Positions 8,640 to 16,476 of a stretch of 64,000 nucleotides of DNA are shown here, one piece after another. Numbering within the stretch: the stretch's first letter is position 1; the number at the start of each line of letters is the position of its first letter. This DNA comes from Streptomyces rubiginosohelvolus (GTDB lineage Bacteria > Actinomycetota > Actinomycetes > Streptomycetales > Streptomycetaceae). The notes under the pieces are model-generated. The model had not been told where the DNA came from, searched no databases, and saw only the letters and a list, made by a program, of their open reading frames with translations. Location of the stretch: contig NZ_BMTW01000001.1 of the NCBI RefSeq assembly GCF_014649875.1, positions 558,001 through 622,000 of the forward strand, read 5' to 3'. A program made the translations under genes and the position numbers.

Positions 8640-10139
8640 TTGTCCCACAGCACCGCCGCCACCGAGCCGGCCCAGCCACCGCCCGAGGACGACCACGCCT
8701 TCTTCGGGCAGCCACGGGGCCTGATGACCCTGTCCGGCCTGGAGGTCTGGGAACGGTTCTCGTTCCTGGGCATGCAGGCCATCCTGGTGCTGTTCTTCGC
8801 CGACACCGTGGCGAACGGCGGCATGGCCATGGACCCCGGCACCGCCGCCTCCGTCGCCGCCGCCTACGGCACGCTGGTCTATCTGGTCTCCGTGGCGGGC
8901 GGCTGGCTGGCCGACCGGATCCTCGGCTCGTACCGGGCCGTGCTCTACGGCGGCATCCTCATCGCCTGCGGCCACTACTCCATGGCCGTCCCCACCGACG
9001 CCATGACCTGGGTGGGCCTCGGCCTGATCAGCGCCGGAACGGGCCTGCTCAAGCCCAATGTGGCCTCCATGGTCGGCAAGCTCTACCGCACCGACGACGA
9101 ACGGCGCGACGCCGGCTTCGCCCTCTACTACATGGGCATCAACATCGGCGCGTTCGCCGGACCGCTGATCACCGGCTGGCTCGGCGAGCACTGGAGCTGG
9201 CACTGGGGCTTCTCGGCCGCCGCGGTCGGCATGACCTTCGGCCTGATCCAGTACGTCGCGGGCCGCCGTCACCTGGTCGGCCGCAAGGAGGGCGCGGAAT
9301 TCGCGCTGGCGCCCGACGCGATGCGGCGGGCGGTGCGCCTGATCATCGGCGGAGCCGTCGCGGTGGCCCTCGTCGCGACCGTCCTGGCGCTGGTGGGATG
9401 GCTGACCATCGACCGGTTCGTGGACGTGCTGACGGTGATCTCGATCATCGCCCCGATCGCCTACTTCGTGGTGATGTTCAAGAGCCCCCGGGTCACCGCG
9501 GAGGAGCGCGGCAGGCTGCGGCCGTACGTCGTGCTCTTCCTGGGTTCGGTCTTCTTCAACTTCATCCTCTTCCAGGCCTACTCGACGATGATCCTGCTGG
9601 CGTCGACCAACGCCCGGACCGAGATCTTCGGCTTCACCTTCCCGGCCAGCTGGTACGCCTCCGCGCTCGGCGCCTTCGAGGTGGCGCTCGCTCCGGTGGT
9701 GGCCGCCACCTGGGTGCGGATGGGCCGCCGCCAGCCGCACGCCTCCAACAAGATCGCCTTCGGCGTGATCCTCGGCGGGCTCTCCTTCCTGCTGATGGTC
9801 CTGCCGACCTCCGGGCACGCGGACGACACCTACAAAATGGCCGTCTGGTGGATCGTCGGCTCCTACCTGCTGCTCGGCCTCGGCGACGTCCTGCTGGAGA
9901 CCTCCGGCCTCTCGGCCAGCAGCAAGCTCGCCCCCAAGGCCTTCGCCAGCCAGACCATGGCCCTGTGGTTCCTCTCCCTGGCCGTCGCCAACGGCATCCA
10001 GGCCCAGACGGTGAAGCTGTACGGCGAGGTCTCCAACCCCGCGTACTTCGGCGTCAACGGGGCGATCGCGGTGGCGGCCGGTGTGGCGATGACCCTGGCC
10101 GCGCCCTGGCTGAAGCGCACCATGCACCCCGTCCACTGA
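8640..10139 (+). CDS. POT/PTR-family proton-coupled peptide transporter
   Basis: 499 aa from a TTG at 8640, chosen because AGGAG lies 8 bp upstream and the first family motif begins only about 35 codons later. It has 12-14 membrane segments. Family signatures are EVWERFSFLGM (the ExxERF proton-coupling motif; the usual Tyr is replaced), GGWLADRILGSYRAVLYGG, and the PTR2 signature FALYYMGINIGAFAGPLITG. It should import di- and tripeptides with protons. The CocE hydrolase begins 43 bp downstream on the same strand, so a peptide uptake and hydrolysis unit is possible. Confidence 0.93.
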   Translation: MSHSTAATEPAQPPPEDDHAFFGQPRGLMTLSGLEVWERFSFLGMQAILVLFFADTVANGGMAMDPGTAASVAAAYGTLVYLVSVAGGWLADRILGSYRAVLYGGILIACGHYSMAVPTDAMTWVGLGLISAGTGLLKPNVASMVGKLYRTDDERRDAGFALYYMGINIGAFAGPLITGWLGEHWSWHWGFSAAAVGMTFGLIQYVAGRRHLVGRKEGAEFALAPDAMRRAVRLIIGGAVAVALVATVLALVGWLTIDRFVDVLTVISIIAPIAYFVVMFKSPRVTAEERGRLRPYVVLFLGSVFFNFILFQAYSTMILLASTNARTEIFGFTFPASWYASALGAFEVALAPVVAATWVRMGRRQPHASNKIAFGVILGGLSFLLMVLPTSGHADDTYKMAVWWIVGSYLLLGLGDVLLETSGLSASSKLAPKAFASQTMALWFLSLAVANGIQAQTVKLYGEVSNPAYFGVNGAIAVAAGVAMTLAAPWLKRTMHPVH

Positions 10140-10182
10140 CCCGTACGCCTCTCCAGCACCCCGTCCCCCACCGAGGTGACCC

Positions 10183-12177
10183 ATGAACATCACAACCGAG
10201 TTCCCGTACGAGACCACCCACGAGGACGTCCGGATCCCGCTGTCCGACGGCACCCGGCTCTACGCCCGGATCTGGCGGCCGCTGACCGACGAACCGGTTC
10301 CCGCGCTGCTGGAGTACCTGCCCTACCGGCTCAGCGACTGGACCGCGCCGCGCGACTGGCAGCGCCACCCCTGGTACGCGGGCCACGGCTACGCCTCCGT
10401 ACGGGTCGACGTCCGGGGGCACGGCAACAGCGAGGGGCTGCCGGGCGACGAGTACGACGCGCAGGAGCTGGCCGACGGGGTCGCCGTCATCCACTGGCTG
10501 GCCCAGCAGGAGTGGTGCTCGGGCCGGGTCGGGATGTTCGGGATCTCCTGGGGCGGCTTCAACTCGCTCCAGATCGCCGCGCTCGCCCCCGAGCCGCTGA
10601 AGGCGATCGTCACCGTCTGCTCGGCCGACGACCGCTACGACAACGACGTCCACTACATGGGCGGCTCGGTCCTCGCCGTGGACATGCACGCCTGGGCGGC
10701 CACCATGCTCGCCTTCGCCTGCCGCCCGCCCGACCCGGCGCAGGTCGGCGACGACTGGAAGGAGATGTGGCTGAAGCGGCTGGAGGCCGTCGAGCCCTTC
10801 AGCCACACCTGGCTCGCCCACCAGAGCCGCGACGCCTACTGGAAGCACGGCAGCGTCTGCGAGGACTACGGCGCGATCAAGGCGAGCGTCCTCGCGGTCG
10901 GCGGCTGGCACGACCCGTACCGGGACACCGTCCTGCGGCTCGTGGAGCACCTCGACCCCGGGCGGGTGCGCGGGATCATCGGGCCGTGGTCGCACCAGTA
11001 CCCGGACCGGGGGCTGCCGCCGGGGCCCGCGATCGGTTTCCTCCAGGAGACGCTGCGCTGGTGGGACCAGCACCTGAAGGGCAAGGAGACGGGCGTGATG
11101 CGGGAGCCGCTGCTGCGGTCCTGGATCAGCGGCTCGCACCCGCCCGCCACGGTGTACGAGACGCTGCCGGGACGCTGGGTCGGGGACGCGTCCTGGCCGT
11201 CGGAGAACGTGAACCCGGTGGCGTACGCACTCCAGGGCGGCGAGCGGATCGTCGCCTCGCCGCAGCAGACCGGCCTGGACGCGGGCCGCTTCTTCCCGTT
11301 CGGCAACGAGGCGGACCTGCCGCCGGACCAGCGGGACGAGGACGCCAAGTCGGTGTCCTTCGAATTCCCCGTCACCGACGCGCCGATCGAGATCCTCGGC
11401 CGCCCCCGGGTGAAGCTCCGCATCCGGATGGACGCGACCCGCGGGCAGGCCATCGCCCGGCTCTGCGACATCGCCCCCGACGGCGCCTCGACGCTCGTCA
11501 CCCGGGGCGTCCTCAACCTGGCCGCCCGCAACGGCCGCGACCGCACCGACGACTGGACGCCCGGAGAGACCGAGGACGTGGTCTTCGACCTCAACGGCAT
11601 CGGGCACACCTTCCCGCCCGGCCACCGCATCCGGATCGCGATCTCCTCCGCGTACTGGCCCTGGATCTGGCCCCAGGCCGGCTCGGCGGGCTTCACCCTG
11701 GACGCCGACGGGAGCTTCGTCGAGCTGCCGGTGCGCCGCCACACCGAGGACCCGGCGATCACCTTCGGCGAACCGGAGCAGTCCGAACCGCTCGGCGTGG
11801 TCTACCCGGTCACCCTGGAGGAGCCGCGCCCCGAGCGCCTCGTCGTCCGCGATGTCGCCCAGGGCGAATGGCGCCTGGAGGTCGACCCCCGCTACGGCGG
11901 CACGCGCGTCTACCCCGACGGCCTCGAATTCACCGAGGACGCCCTGGAGACGTACACGATCCAGCAGGACGACCCGCTCTCCGCACGGACCCGCAGCGAC
12001 TGGACGATCCGGCTGCACCGGCCGGAGGCGGCATGGGACGTGGGGATCGAGACCCGCTCCGAGATCACCGCCGACGAGCACGACTTCATCACCTCCGACG
12101 AGGTGATCTGCAAGGACGGCGAGGAGATCGTCTTCCACCGCACCTGGGAGAAGCGCATCCCGCGCACGGCGGGCTGA
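10183..12177 (+). CDS. CocE/NonD-family alpha/beta hydrolase (peptidase S15-like)
   Basis: 664 aa, ATG with GAGGTGA upstream. It has an N-terminal alpha/beta hydrolase domain with the nucleophile elbow GISWGGF (Ser near residue 123) and oxyanion-region YLPYRLSDW. A C-terminal jelly-roll domain follows (FPPGHRIRIAISSAYWPWIWPQ). Family members are X-Pro dipeptidyl-peptidases, cocaine esterase or glutaryl acylases, so the substrate is uncertain. No signal peptide is visible. The peptide transporter just upstream suggests a peptide or amide substrate. A strong terminator follows at 12199. Confidence 0.92.
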   Translation: MNITTEFPYETTHEDVRIPLSDGTRLYARIWRPLTDEPVPALLEYLPYRLSDWTAPRDWQRHPWYAGHGYASVRVDVRGHGNSEGLPGDEYDAQELADGVAVIHWLAQQEWCSGRVGMFGISWGGFNSLQIAALAPEPLKAIVTVCSADDRYDNDVHYMGGSVLAVDMHAWAATMLAFACRPPDPAQVGDDWKEMWLKRLEAVEPFSHTWLAHQSRDAYWKHGSVCEDYGAIKASVLAVGGWHDPYRDTVLRLVEHLDPGRVRGIIGPWSHQYPDRGLPPGPAIGFLQETLRWWDQHLKGKETGVMREPLLRSWISGSHPPATVYETLPGRWVGDASWPSENVNPVAYALQGGERIVASPQQTGLDAGRFFPFGNEADLPPDQRDEDAKSVSFEFPVTDAPIEILGRPRVKLRIRMDATRGQAIARLCDIAPDGASTLVTRGVLNLAARNGRDRTDDWTPGETEDVVFDLNGIGHTFPPGHRIRIAISSAYWPWIWPQAGSAGFTLDADGSFVELPVRRHTEDPAITFGEPEQSEPLGVVYPVTLEEPRPERLVVRDVAQGEWRLEVDPRYGGTRVYPDGLEFTEDALETYTIQQDDPLSARTRSDWTIRLHRPEAAWDVGIETRSEITADEHDFITSDEVICKDGEEIVFHRTWEKRIPRTAG

Positions 12178-12198
12178 GCGGCTGCCTTGTTTCCGGCT

Positions 12199-12228
12199 CG
12201 GTTCCCCCCGGTTTCCCGGGGGGAACCG
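12199..12228 (+). terminator. 11-bp perfect stem terminator after the CocE hydrolase
   Basis: CGGTTCCCCCC (12199-12209) and GGGGGGAACCG (12218-12228) form a perfect hairpin with an 8-nt loop, 21 bp after the stop codon. It separates the transporter/hydrolase pair from fahA. Confidence 0.75.
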
Positions 12229-12349
12229 ACGGTAACCGGTGAACTTTCCGGGCAATACGCACAGTTGGGGATGGTCAGGGCACTGCCGCTGGGTAGGAGC
12301 CCCGACGTAACGTGTCCCCAACGCGACCTGGAAAGCGAGGCAGCACCAC

Positions 12350-13579
12350 ATGCCCGAGCAGAGCAGCCCGCTCGATCTGTCCGAGGGCGACCCCTTCGGC
12401 CCGCACAACCTTCCGTACGGTGTGTTCTCCACCCCCGACCACCCCGACGTCCGCCGGGTCGGCGTCCGCATCGGCAGCCACGTCCTGGACGCCGGGGCCG
12501 CCGCCCACGCGCTGGGCTCCCCGTACGCGGGGCTGCTGGCACAGCCGAGCCTGACACCGCTGCTCGCGGCGGGCCGCACCGCCTGGAGCGATGTGCGCCG
12601 CGCGCTCACCGCCTGGCTGACCGTCCCCGCCCACCGCGCGGACATCGAGCCGCTGCTGCACCCGGTGGACGCGGTGATCCTGCACCTGCCGTACGACGTG
12701 GCGGACTACGTCGACTTCTACGCCAGCGAGCACCACGCCACCAACGTCGGGAAGATCTTCCGGCCGGACGGCGACGCGCTCACCCCCAACTGGAAGCACC
12801 TGCCGATCGGTTACCACGGGCGCTCCGGCACCGTCGTGGTCTCCGGCACCGACGTCGTACGCCCCAGCGGCCAGCGCAAGGCCCCCACCGACCCGGCCCC
12901 CGTCTTCGGGCCCTCGGTGAAGCTCGACATCGAGGCCGAGGTCGGCTTCGTCGTCGGCGTCCCCTCCGCGCACGGCACCCCGGTCCCGCTGGCCGACTTC
13001 CGCGAGCACGTCTTCGGGCTCTCCCTGCTCAACGACTGGTCCGCGCGCGACCTCCAGGCCTGGGAGTACGTGCCGCTCGGTCCGTTCCTCGGCAAGTCCT
13101 TCGCCACCTCCGTATCGGCGTGGGTCACCCCGCTGGAGGCCCTGGACGCCGCCCGTACCGCGCCCCCGGCCCGGGACGTCCCCCTCCTCCCCTACCTCGA
13201 CGACGCCGAGGACGAGGAGCCGGGCGGCTTCGACATCCGGATCACCGTCGAGATCAACGGCCAGGTCGTCGCCGAGCCGCCGTTCGCCTCGATGTACTGG
13301 ACGGCGGCCCAGCAGCTCGCGCACATGACGGTCAACGGCGCGTCGCTGCGCACCGGCGACCTGTACGGCTCCGGCACGGTCAGCGGCCCCGAGACGCACC
13401 AGCGCGGCTCGCTCCTGGAGCTGACCTGGAACGGCCGCGACGCGCTCGAACTGACCGAGGGCAAGCGGACATTCCTGGAGGACGGCGACACGGTCACGCT
13501 GACCGCCTGGGCGCCCGGCCCGCACGGCACCCGCGTGGGCCTCGGCGACGTCACCGGAAGGATCGTCACCGCGCCATGA
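12350..13579 (+). CDS. fahA: Fumarylacetoacetase
   Basis: 409 aa, close to the usual length. The N-terminal SH3-like domain covers about residues 10-115. The FAH fold begins at YVDFYASEHHATNVGKIFRP, where the catalytic His and Asp ligands lie, and continues through GYHGRSGTVVVSG, KLDIEAEVGFVVG and SLLNDWSARDLQAWEY. It performs the last step of tyrosine/homogentisate breakdown, giving fumarate and acetoacetate. No homogentisate dioxygenase gene is in view. The stop overlaps the next ATG (ATGA), so it is translationally coupled to the GOLPH3-like gene. Confidence 0.95.
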   Translation: MPEQSSPLDLSEGDPFGPHNLPYGVFSTPDHPDVRRVGVRIGSHVLDAGAAAHALGSPYAGLLAQPSLTPLLAAGRTAWSDVRRALTAWLTVPAHRADIEPLLHPVDAVILHLPYDVADYVDFYASEHHATNVGKIFRPDGDALTPNWKHLPIGYHGRSGTVVVSGTDVVRPSGQRKAPTDPAPVFGPSVKLDIEAEVGFVVGVPSAHGTPVPLADFREHVFGLSLLNDWSARDLQAWEYVPLGPFLGKSFATSVSAWVTPLEALDAARTAPPARDVPLLPYLDDAEDEEPGGFDIRITVEINGQVVAEPPFASMYWTAAQQLAHMTVNGASLRTGDLYGSGTVSGPETHQRGSLLELTWNGRDALELTEGKRTFLEDGDTVTLTAWAPGPHGTRVGLGDVTGRIVTAP

Positions 13580-14289
13580 CGCAGGACGCCTCCGCCCTGA
13601 CCCTGCCCGAGGAACTGCTCCTGCTGACGCTGGACCCGGAGCGCGGCAAACCGCTCTGCAGCCGCGCGTATCTGCGGTACGGCGCGGCGGGAGCTGTCCT
13701 CGCCGAGCTGGAGCTCCAGGGCCGGATACGCGAGGAGCGCGGCCGGGTCCAGGTGGTCAACCCCCTGGATCCGGCCCACCCGCTGCTCGCCTCGCTGCTG
13801 GGCACGCTCGACCCGCCGTCCGCCAAGAAGAAGCGATTCCGCCCGGGGACCAGCGCCAAGAGCTGGATCCGGCTGTACGGCCGCAACGCCGAGGAACGCC
13901 ACCTGGACCACCTGGTGGAGCGCGGCCTCCTGCGCCGCGAGACCCGCCGCTTCCTCGGCGTGCTCCCCTACCAGCGCCACTTCCCGGGCGACCCCGACCT
14001 GACCGGCGCGACCCGCTGGCGCTTCGGCCAGGCGGAGGACCGGGGCTTCCCGGACCAGCGCAGCCGCGCTTTGGCCGGCCTCGTCTCGGCGGTGGGCCTG
14101 GCCGGCACCCTCACCACCGGAGGCCGCGAGGGCCGCCTGGCGATGAGGACCGTACGCCGCGCCCTGTGGTTCGCCTCGGCGGTCCACCACAACGTCCGCC
14201 AGAGCCAGTCCAGCGGCGACGGCGGCGACAGCGGCGGTGGCTGGACCGACGGCGGCGGGGGCGGCTGCGGAGGGGGCGGCGGGGACTGA
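13576..14289 (+). CDS. GOLPH3/VPS74 (GPP34)-family protein with Gly/Cys tail
   Basis: 237 aa. The N-terminus LTLPEELLLLTLDPERGKPL is the standard opening of bacterial GPP34 proteins. Later family blocks are YLRYGAAGAVLAELELQGRI and LVERGLLRRETRRFLGVLPYQRHF. Eukaryotic GOLPH3 binds PI4P and Golgi glycosyltransferases; bacterial roles are unknown. The last 30 residues are low complexity and end in GGGGGCGGGGGD, with one cysteine in the glycine run. The start overlaps fahA by 4 bp. About 165 bp without a gene follow before the next operon. Confidence 0.88.
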   Translation: MTQDASALTLPEELLLLTLDPERGKPLCSRAYLRYGAAGAVLAELELQGRIREERGRVQVVNPLDPAHPLLASLLGTLDPPSAKKKRFRPGTSAKSWIRLYGRNAEERHLDHLVERGLLRRETRRFLGVLPYQRHFPGDPDLTGATRWRFGQAEDRGFPDQRSRALAGLVSAVGLAGTLTTGGREGRLAMRTVRRALWFASAVHHNVRQSQSSGDGGDSGGGWTDGGGGGCGGGGGD

Positions 14290-14454
14290 GGACGAGCCTG
14301 CGCGGGTCGGCGGAGACGCTCCTCGCGGTGGGGACGGGTGCGAACGCGGTTGGCGGGTACCCGGGCGACAGCAGCACACATCCGGACGCGGAGGTTCCGT
14401 CACGGCCTTCCGCTTTCACGTGCCGATGTCGACAGGGAAGAGCCAGGTGACCTC

Positions 14455-14874
14455 ATGAGCACAGCAGGACGGCAGACCCCCACCTCCACCGGCGATGAAC
14501 CGGTGGGCGTTCTCGTCTCACGTGCCTCGCAGCAGATCTCGGAACTGGTCCGTGAGGAAATGCAGCTGGCACGTTCGGAGATGGCGGAGAAGGGCAGGCG
14601 CTTCGGTAAGGGCGGCGGCCTGTTCGGCGCCGCGGGGTTCGTCGGCATCCTGGCGTCTCAGGCCCTGGTGGCGACCTGCATCGCCGCACTCGCGCTGGCC
14701 CTGCCCCTGTGGGCGGCGGCCCTCATCGTCACGGCGGTGCTGGCCGCGGTGGCGGGAGCAGCCGCCCTCGCGGGGAAGAAGCAGATCGCCCGCGCCGGAA
14801 CCCCCGCCCCGGAGCAGACCATCGACAGCGTCAAGGCCGATCTGGCCGAGGTCAAGGAGAGGGCTCACCGATGA
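14455..14874 (+). CDS. Phage-holin-like (holin superfamily III type) membrane protein
   Basis: 139 aa with an amphipathic N-terminal helix (SRASQQISELVREEMQLARSEM), two adjacent membrane segments (about residues 60-80 and 83-108) and a charged C-terminal helix. This matches the actinobacterial 'phage holin family' profile, but no phage genes are nearby and the family is chromosomal in Streptomyces. Function is unknown; an envelope or stress role is usually assumed. Its stop overlaps the start of the DUF3618 gene (ATGA), and that gene overlaps the DUF4235 gene, so the three form one operon. Confidence 0.85.
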   Translation: MSTAGRQTPTSTGDEPVGVLVSRASQQISELVREEMQLARSEMAEKGRRFGKGGGLFGAAGFVGILASQALVATCIAALALALPLWAAALIVTAVLAAVAGAAALAGKKQIARAGTPAPEQTIDSVKADLAEVKERAHR

Positions 14875-15491
14875 ACGACGAGTCGCAGAACAAGATGGGT
14901 TCGCCCACCCCCGAGGAACTGCGCCAGCAGGTCGAGCGCACACGTGACGAACTCGGTCAGACCGTCGAGGCATTGGCGGGCAAGGCCGACGTCAAGGCGC
15001 AGGCGAAGGAGAAGACCGCGGCGGCGAAGAAGCAGGCCGCCGAGAAGACGGCTGAGCTGAAGGAGCAGGCCGCGGAGAAGACGGCGGCTGCGAAGGAACA
15101 GGCAGCGGAGAAGGCGACAGCGGTGAAGGAACAAGCCGCGGAGAGGTCCGCCGAACTGAAGGAGCAGGCCGCCGAGAGGACCGCGGCGGTCAAGGAACAG
15201 GCCGCAGCCGCCACCGCCCAGATCCGTGCGAAGACCGCGCAGGCCGCGCAGGCGGTGAAGGACAAGACGCCGGAACCCGTGCAGGAGAAGACCGCACAGG
15301 CCGCCACGCAGGTGCGGGAAAGCGCGGCCCGGGCCGGGCAGTTCGCGGTGGACCGGACCCCCGACCCGCTGCTGGAGAAGGCGGACCGGGTCGCGAAGGC
15401 CGCCCGCGCCAACCGGACCCCGCTCCTCGCGGGCGGTGCGGTGCTGGTCGCCTTCCTGTTGATACGCCGCGGCCGGGGGCGTAACAAGTGA
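14871..15491 (+). CDS. DUF3618 protein with 11-residue coiled-coil repeats
   Basis: 206 aa. Residues about 12-35 (TPEELRQQVERTRDELGQTV) are the DUF3618 motif. The middle (about 45-125) is an Ala/Lys/Glu-rich array with an 11-residue period, seen as AAEKTAELKEQ, AAEKTAAAKEQ, AAEKATAVKEQ, AAERSAELKEQ and AAERTAAVKEQ. This resembles LEA-type or apolipoprotein-like amphipathic helices. The C-terminus carries one membrane segment (LLAGGAVLVAFLLI) followed by RRGRGRNK, so the helical rod is probably anchored to the membrane. It sits between two small membrane-protein genes, overlapping both by 4 bp. Confidence 0.87.
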   Translation: MNDESQNKMGSPTPEELRQQVERTRDELGQTVEALAGKADVKAQAKEKTAAAKKQAAEKTAELKEQAAEKTAAAKEQAAEKATAVKEQAAERSAELKEQAAERTAAVKEQAAAATAQIRAKTAQAAQAVKDKTPEPVQEKTAQAATQVRESAARAGQFAVDRTPDPLLEKADRVAKAARANRTPLLAGGAVLVAFLLIRRGRGRNK

Positions 15492-15754
15492 AGGCGTCCA
15501 AGCTCGCCTACAAGCCGATGGGGTTCGCCCTCGGCGCGCTCAGCGGCGTGATCGCGAGCGCCGCGTTCAAGCAGACGTGGAAGGTCATCGAGGGCGAGGG
15601 CGACGCCCCCGACGCCCTCGACGAGGACCGTCCGTGGCGACAGATCCTTCTCGCCGCCGCCGTACAGGGCGCGATCTTCGCGGTGGTCAAGGCCACCGTG
15701 GAACGCTCGGGCGCGAAGGCGACCCGGCGCGTCACGGGCGTCTGGCCGGCCTGA
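15488..15754 (+). CDS. DUF4235 small membrane protein
   Basis: 88 aa, GTG start within the overlap GTGA. Two hydrophobic segments (GFALGALSGVIASAAF and ILLAAAVQGAIFAVVKA) flank an acidic loop with the conserved-looking W (FKQTWKVIEGE). This is the DUF4235 pattern, a family often found beside DUF3618 and holin-like genes in Streptomyces. Function is unknown. It is the last gene of the operon; a GC-rich hairpin at 15771-15798 probably ends both this transcript and the convergent response-regulator transcript. Confidence 0.85.
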   Translation: MKASKLAYKPMGFALGALSGVIASAAFKQTWKVIEGEGDAPDALDEDRPWRQILLAAAVQGAIFAVVKATVERSGAKATRRVTGVWPA

Positions 15755-15770
15755 CCCGCGGTGGTGCCTG

Positions 15771-15798
15771 CCGGGCCCGGGTCAGTGTCCGGGCCCGG
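15771..15798. terminator. Shared terminator hairpin between convergent genes
   Basis: CCGGGCCCGG occurs at 15771-15780 and again at 15789-15798, separated by 8 nt. Each copy is its own reverse complement, so they fold into a 10-bp hairpin. The second copy encodes the last residues of the response regulator, whose stop lies in the loop. Confidence 0.65.
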
Positions 15799-16474
15799 GG
15801 TCTTCGGCGTCCCGGACGAGCAGGGCGATCCGCACCCGGTTGTCCACCTCCAGCTTGCTGAACAGGCTGCTGGTGTGGGCCTTGACGGTGGCGACGGTGA
15901 TGCCGAGACGTTCGGCGATCTCCTGGTTGCCCAGCCCGTCCGCGATGGCCCGCGCGGTGTCGAGTTCACGCCGCGTCAGGGCGGACAGCCGCTTTCGGGC
16001 GGCATCGCGGACGGCCCCGCGAACCACCGGACCGCCGGCCGCGGTGGCCGCCGCGATGAGCCGCGCCGTGGCCTGCGGGGACAGGGCGGGTTCGCCGTTC
16101 GCGACCGTGCGTACCGCGTCGATGATCCGGTCGGGCGGGGTGTGCTTGAGGACGAAACCGAGAGCCCCCGCGCGCAGTGCGTCGAGGACCAGCGCGTCGG
16201 AGTCGAAGGCGGTCAGGACGATGACCCGCGGCGGCCGGTCCAGCGCCAGGAGTTCCCGGGTCCAGCTCACACCGTCCCGCCCCGGCATCCGTACGTCCAT
16301 GAGCACGACGTCCGGCGTCCTCTCCCGTACGAGGGCGAGGGCCTCCTCCCCGTCGGCGGCCTCGCCCACCACGGTGAGGTCGCTCTCGCCGTCGATGACC
16401 AGACGCACCGCCATCCGGATCAGCTGTTCGTCGTCGACCACGACCACCCGCACCGGCGGCTCACCGGATTCCAC
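15782..16474 (-). CDS. NarL/FixJ-type response regulator
   Basis: 230 aa. The receiver domain (about residues 8-125) has acidic pocket VVDDEQ, phospho-acceptor Asp in VVLMDVRMPG, T in VLTAFD and K in GFVLKH. The LuxR-type HTH (about 160-222) reads LTRRELDTARAIADGLGNQEIAERLGITVATVKAHTSSLFSKL. It should be phosphorylated by the histidine kinase whose stop lies 2 bp upstream of this start. The target genes are unknown; the kinase gene's divergent neighbour, a secreted hydrolase, is one candidate. Confidence 0.95.
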   Translation of the reverse strand: MESGEPPVRVVVVDDEQLIRMAVRLVIDGESDLTVVGEAADGEEALALVRERTPDVVLMDVRMPGRDGVSWTRELLALDRPPRVIVLTAFDSDALVLDALRAGALGFVLKHTPPDRIIDAVRTVANGEPALSPQATARLIAAATAAGGPVVRGAVRDAARKRLSALTRRELDTARAIADGLGNQEIAERLGITVATVKAHTSSLFSKLEVDNRVRIALLVRDAEDPGPGH

Positions 16475-16476
16475 GC

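Noticed and set aside
14290-14454. GGGTAC near 14353 as a SigB-type -10 for the envelope operon.
   Set aside because: No GTTT-type -35 at 14-16 bp upstream, so the match is not convincing.
14455-15754. Holin-like gene as part of a prophage remnant.
   Set aside because: No integrase, structural or lysis genes nearby, and codon usage matches the chromosome; the family is a normal Streptomyces membrane protein.
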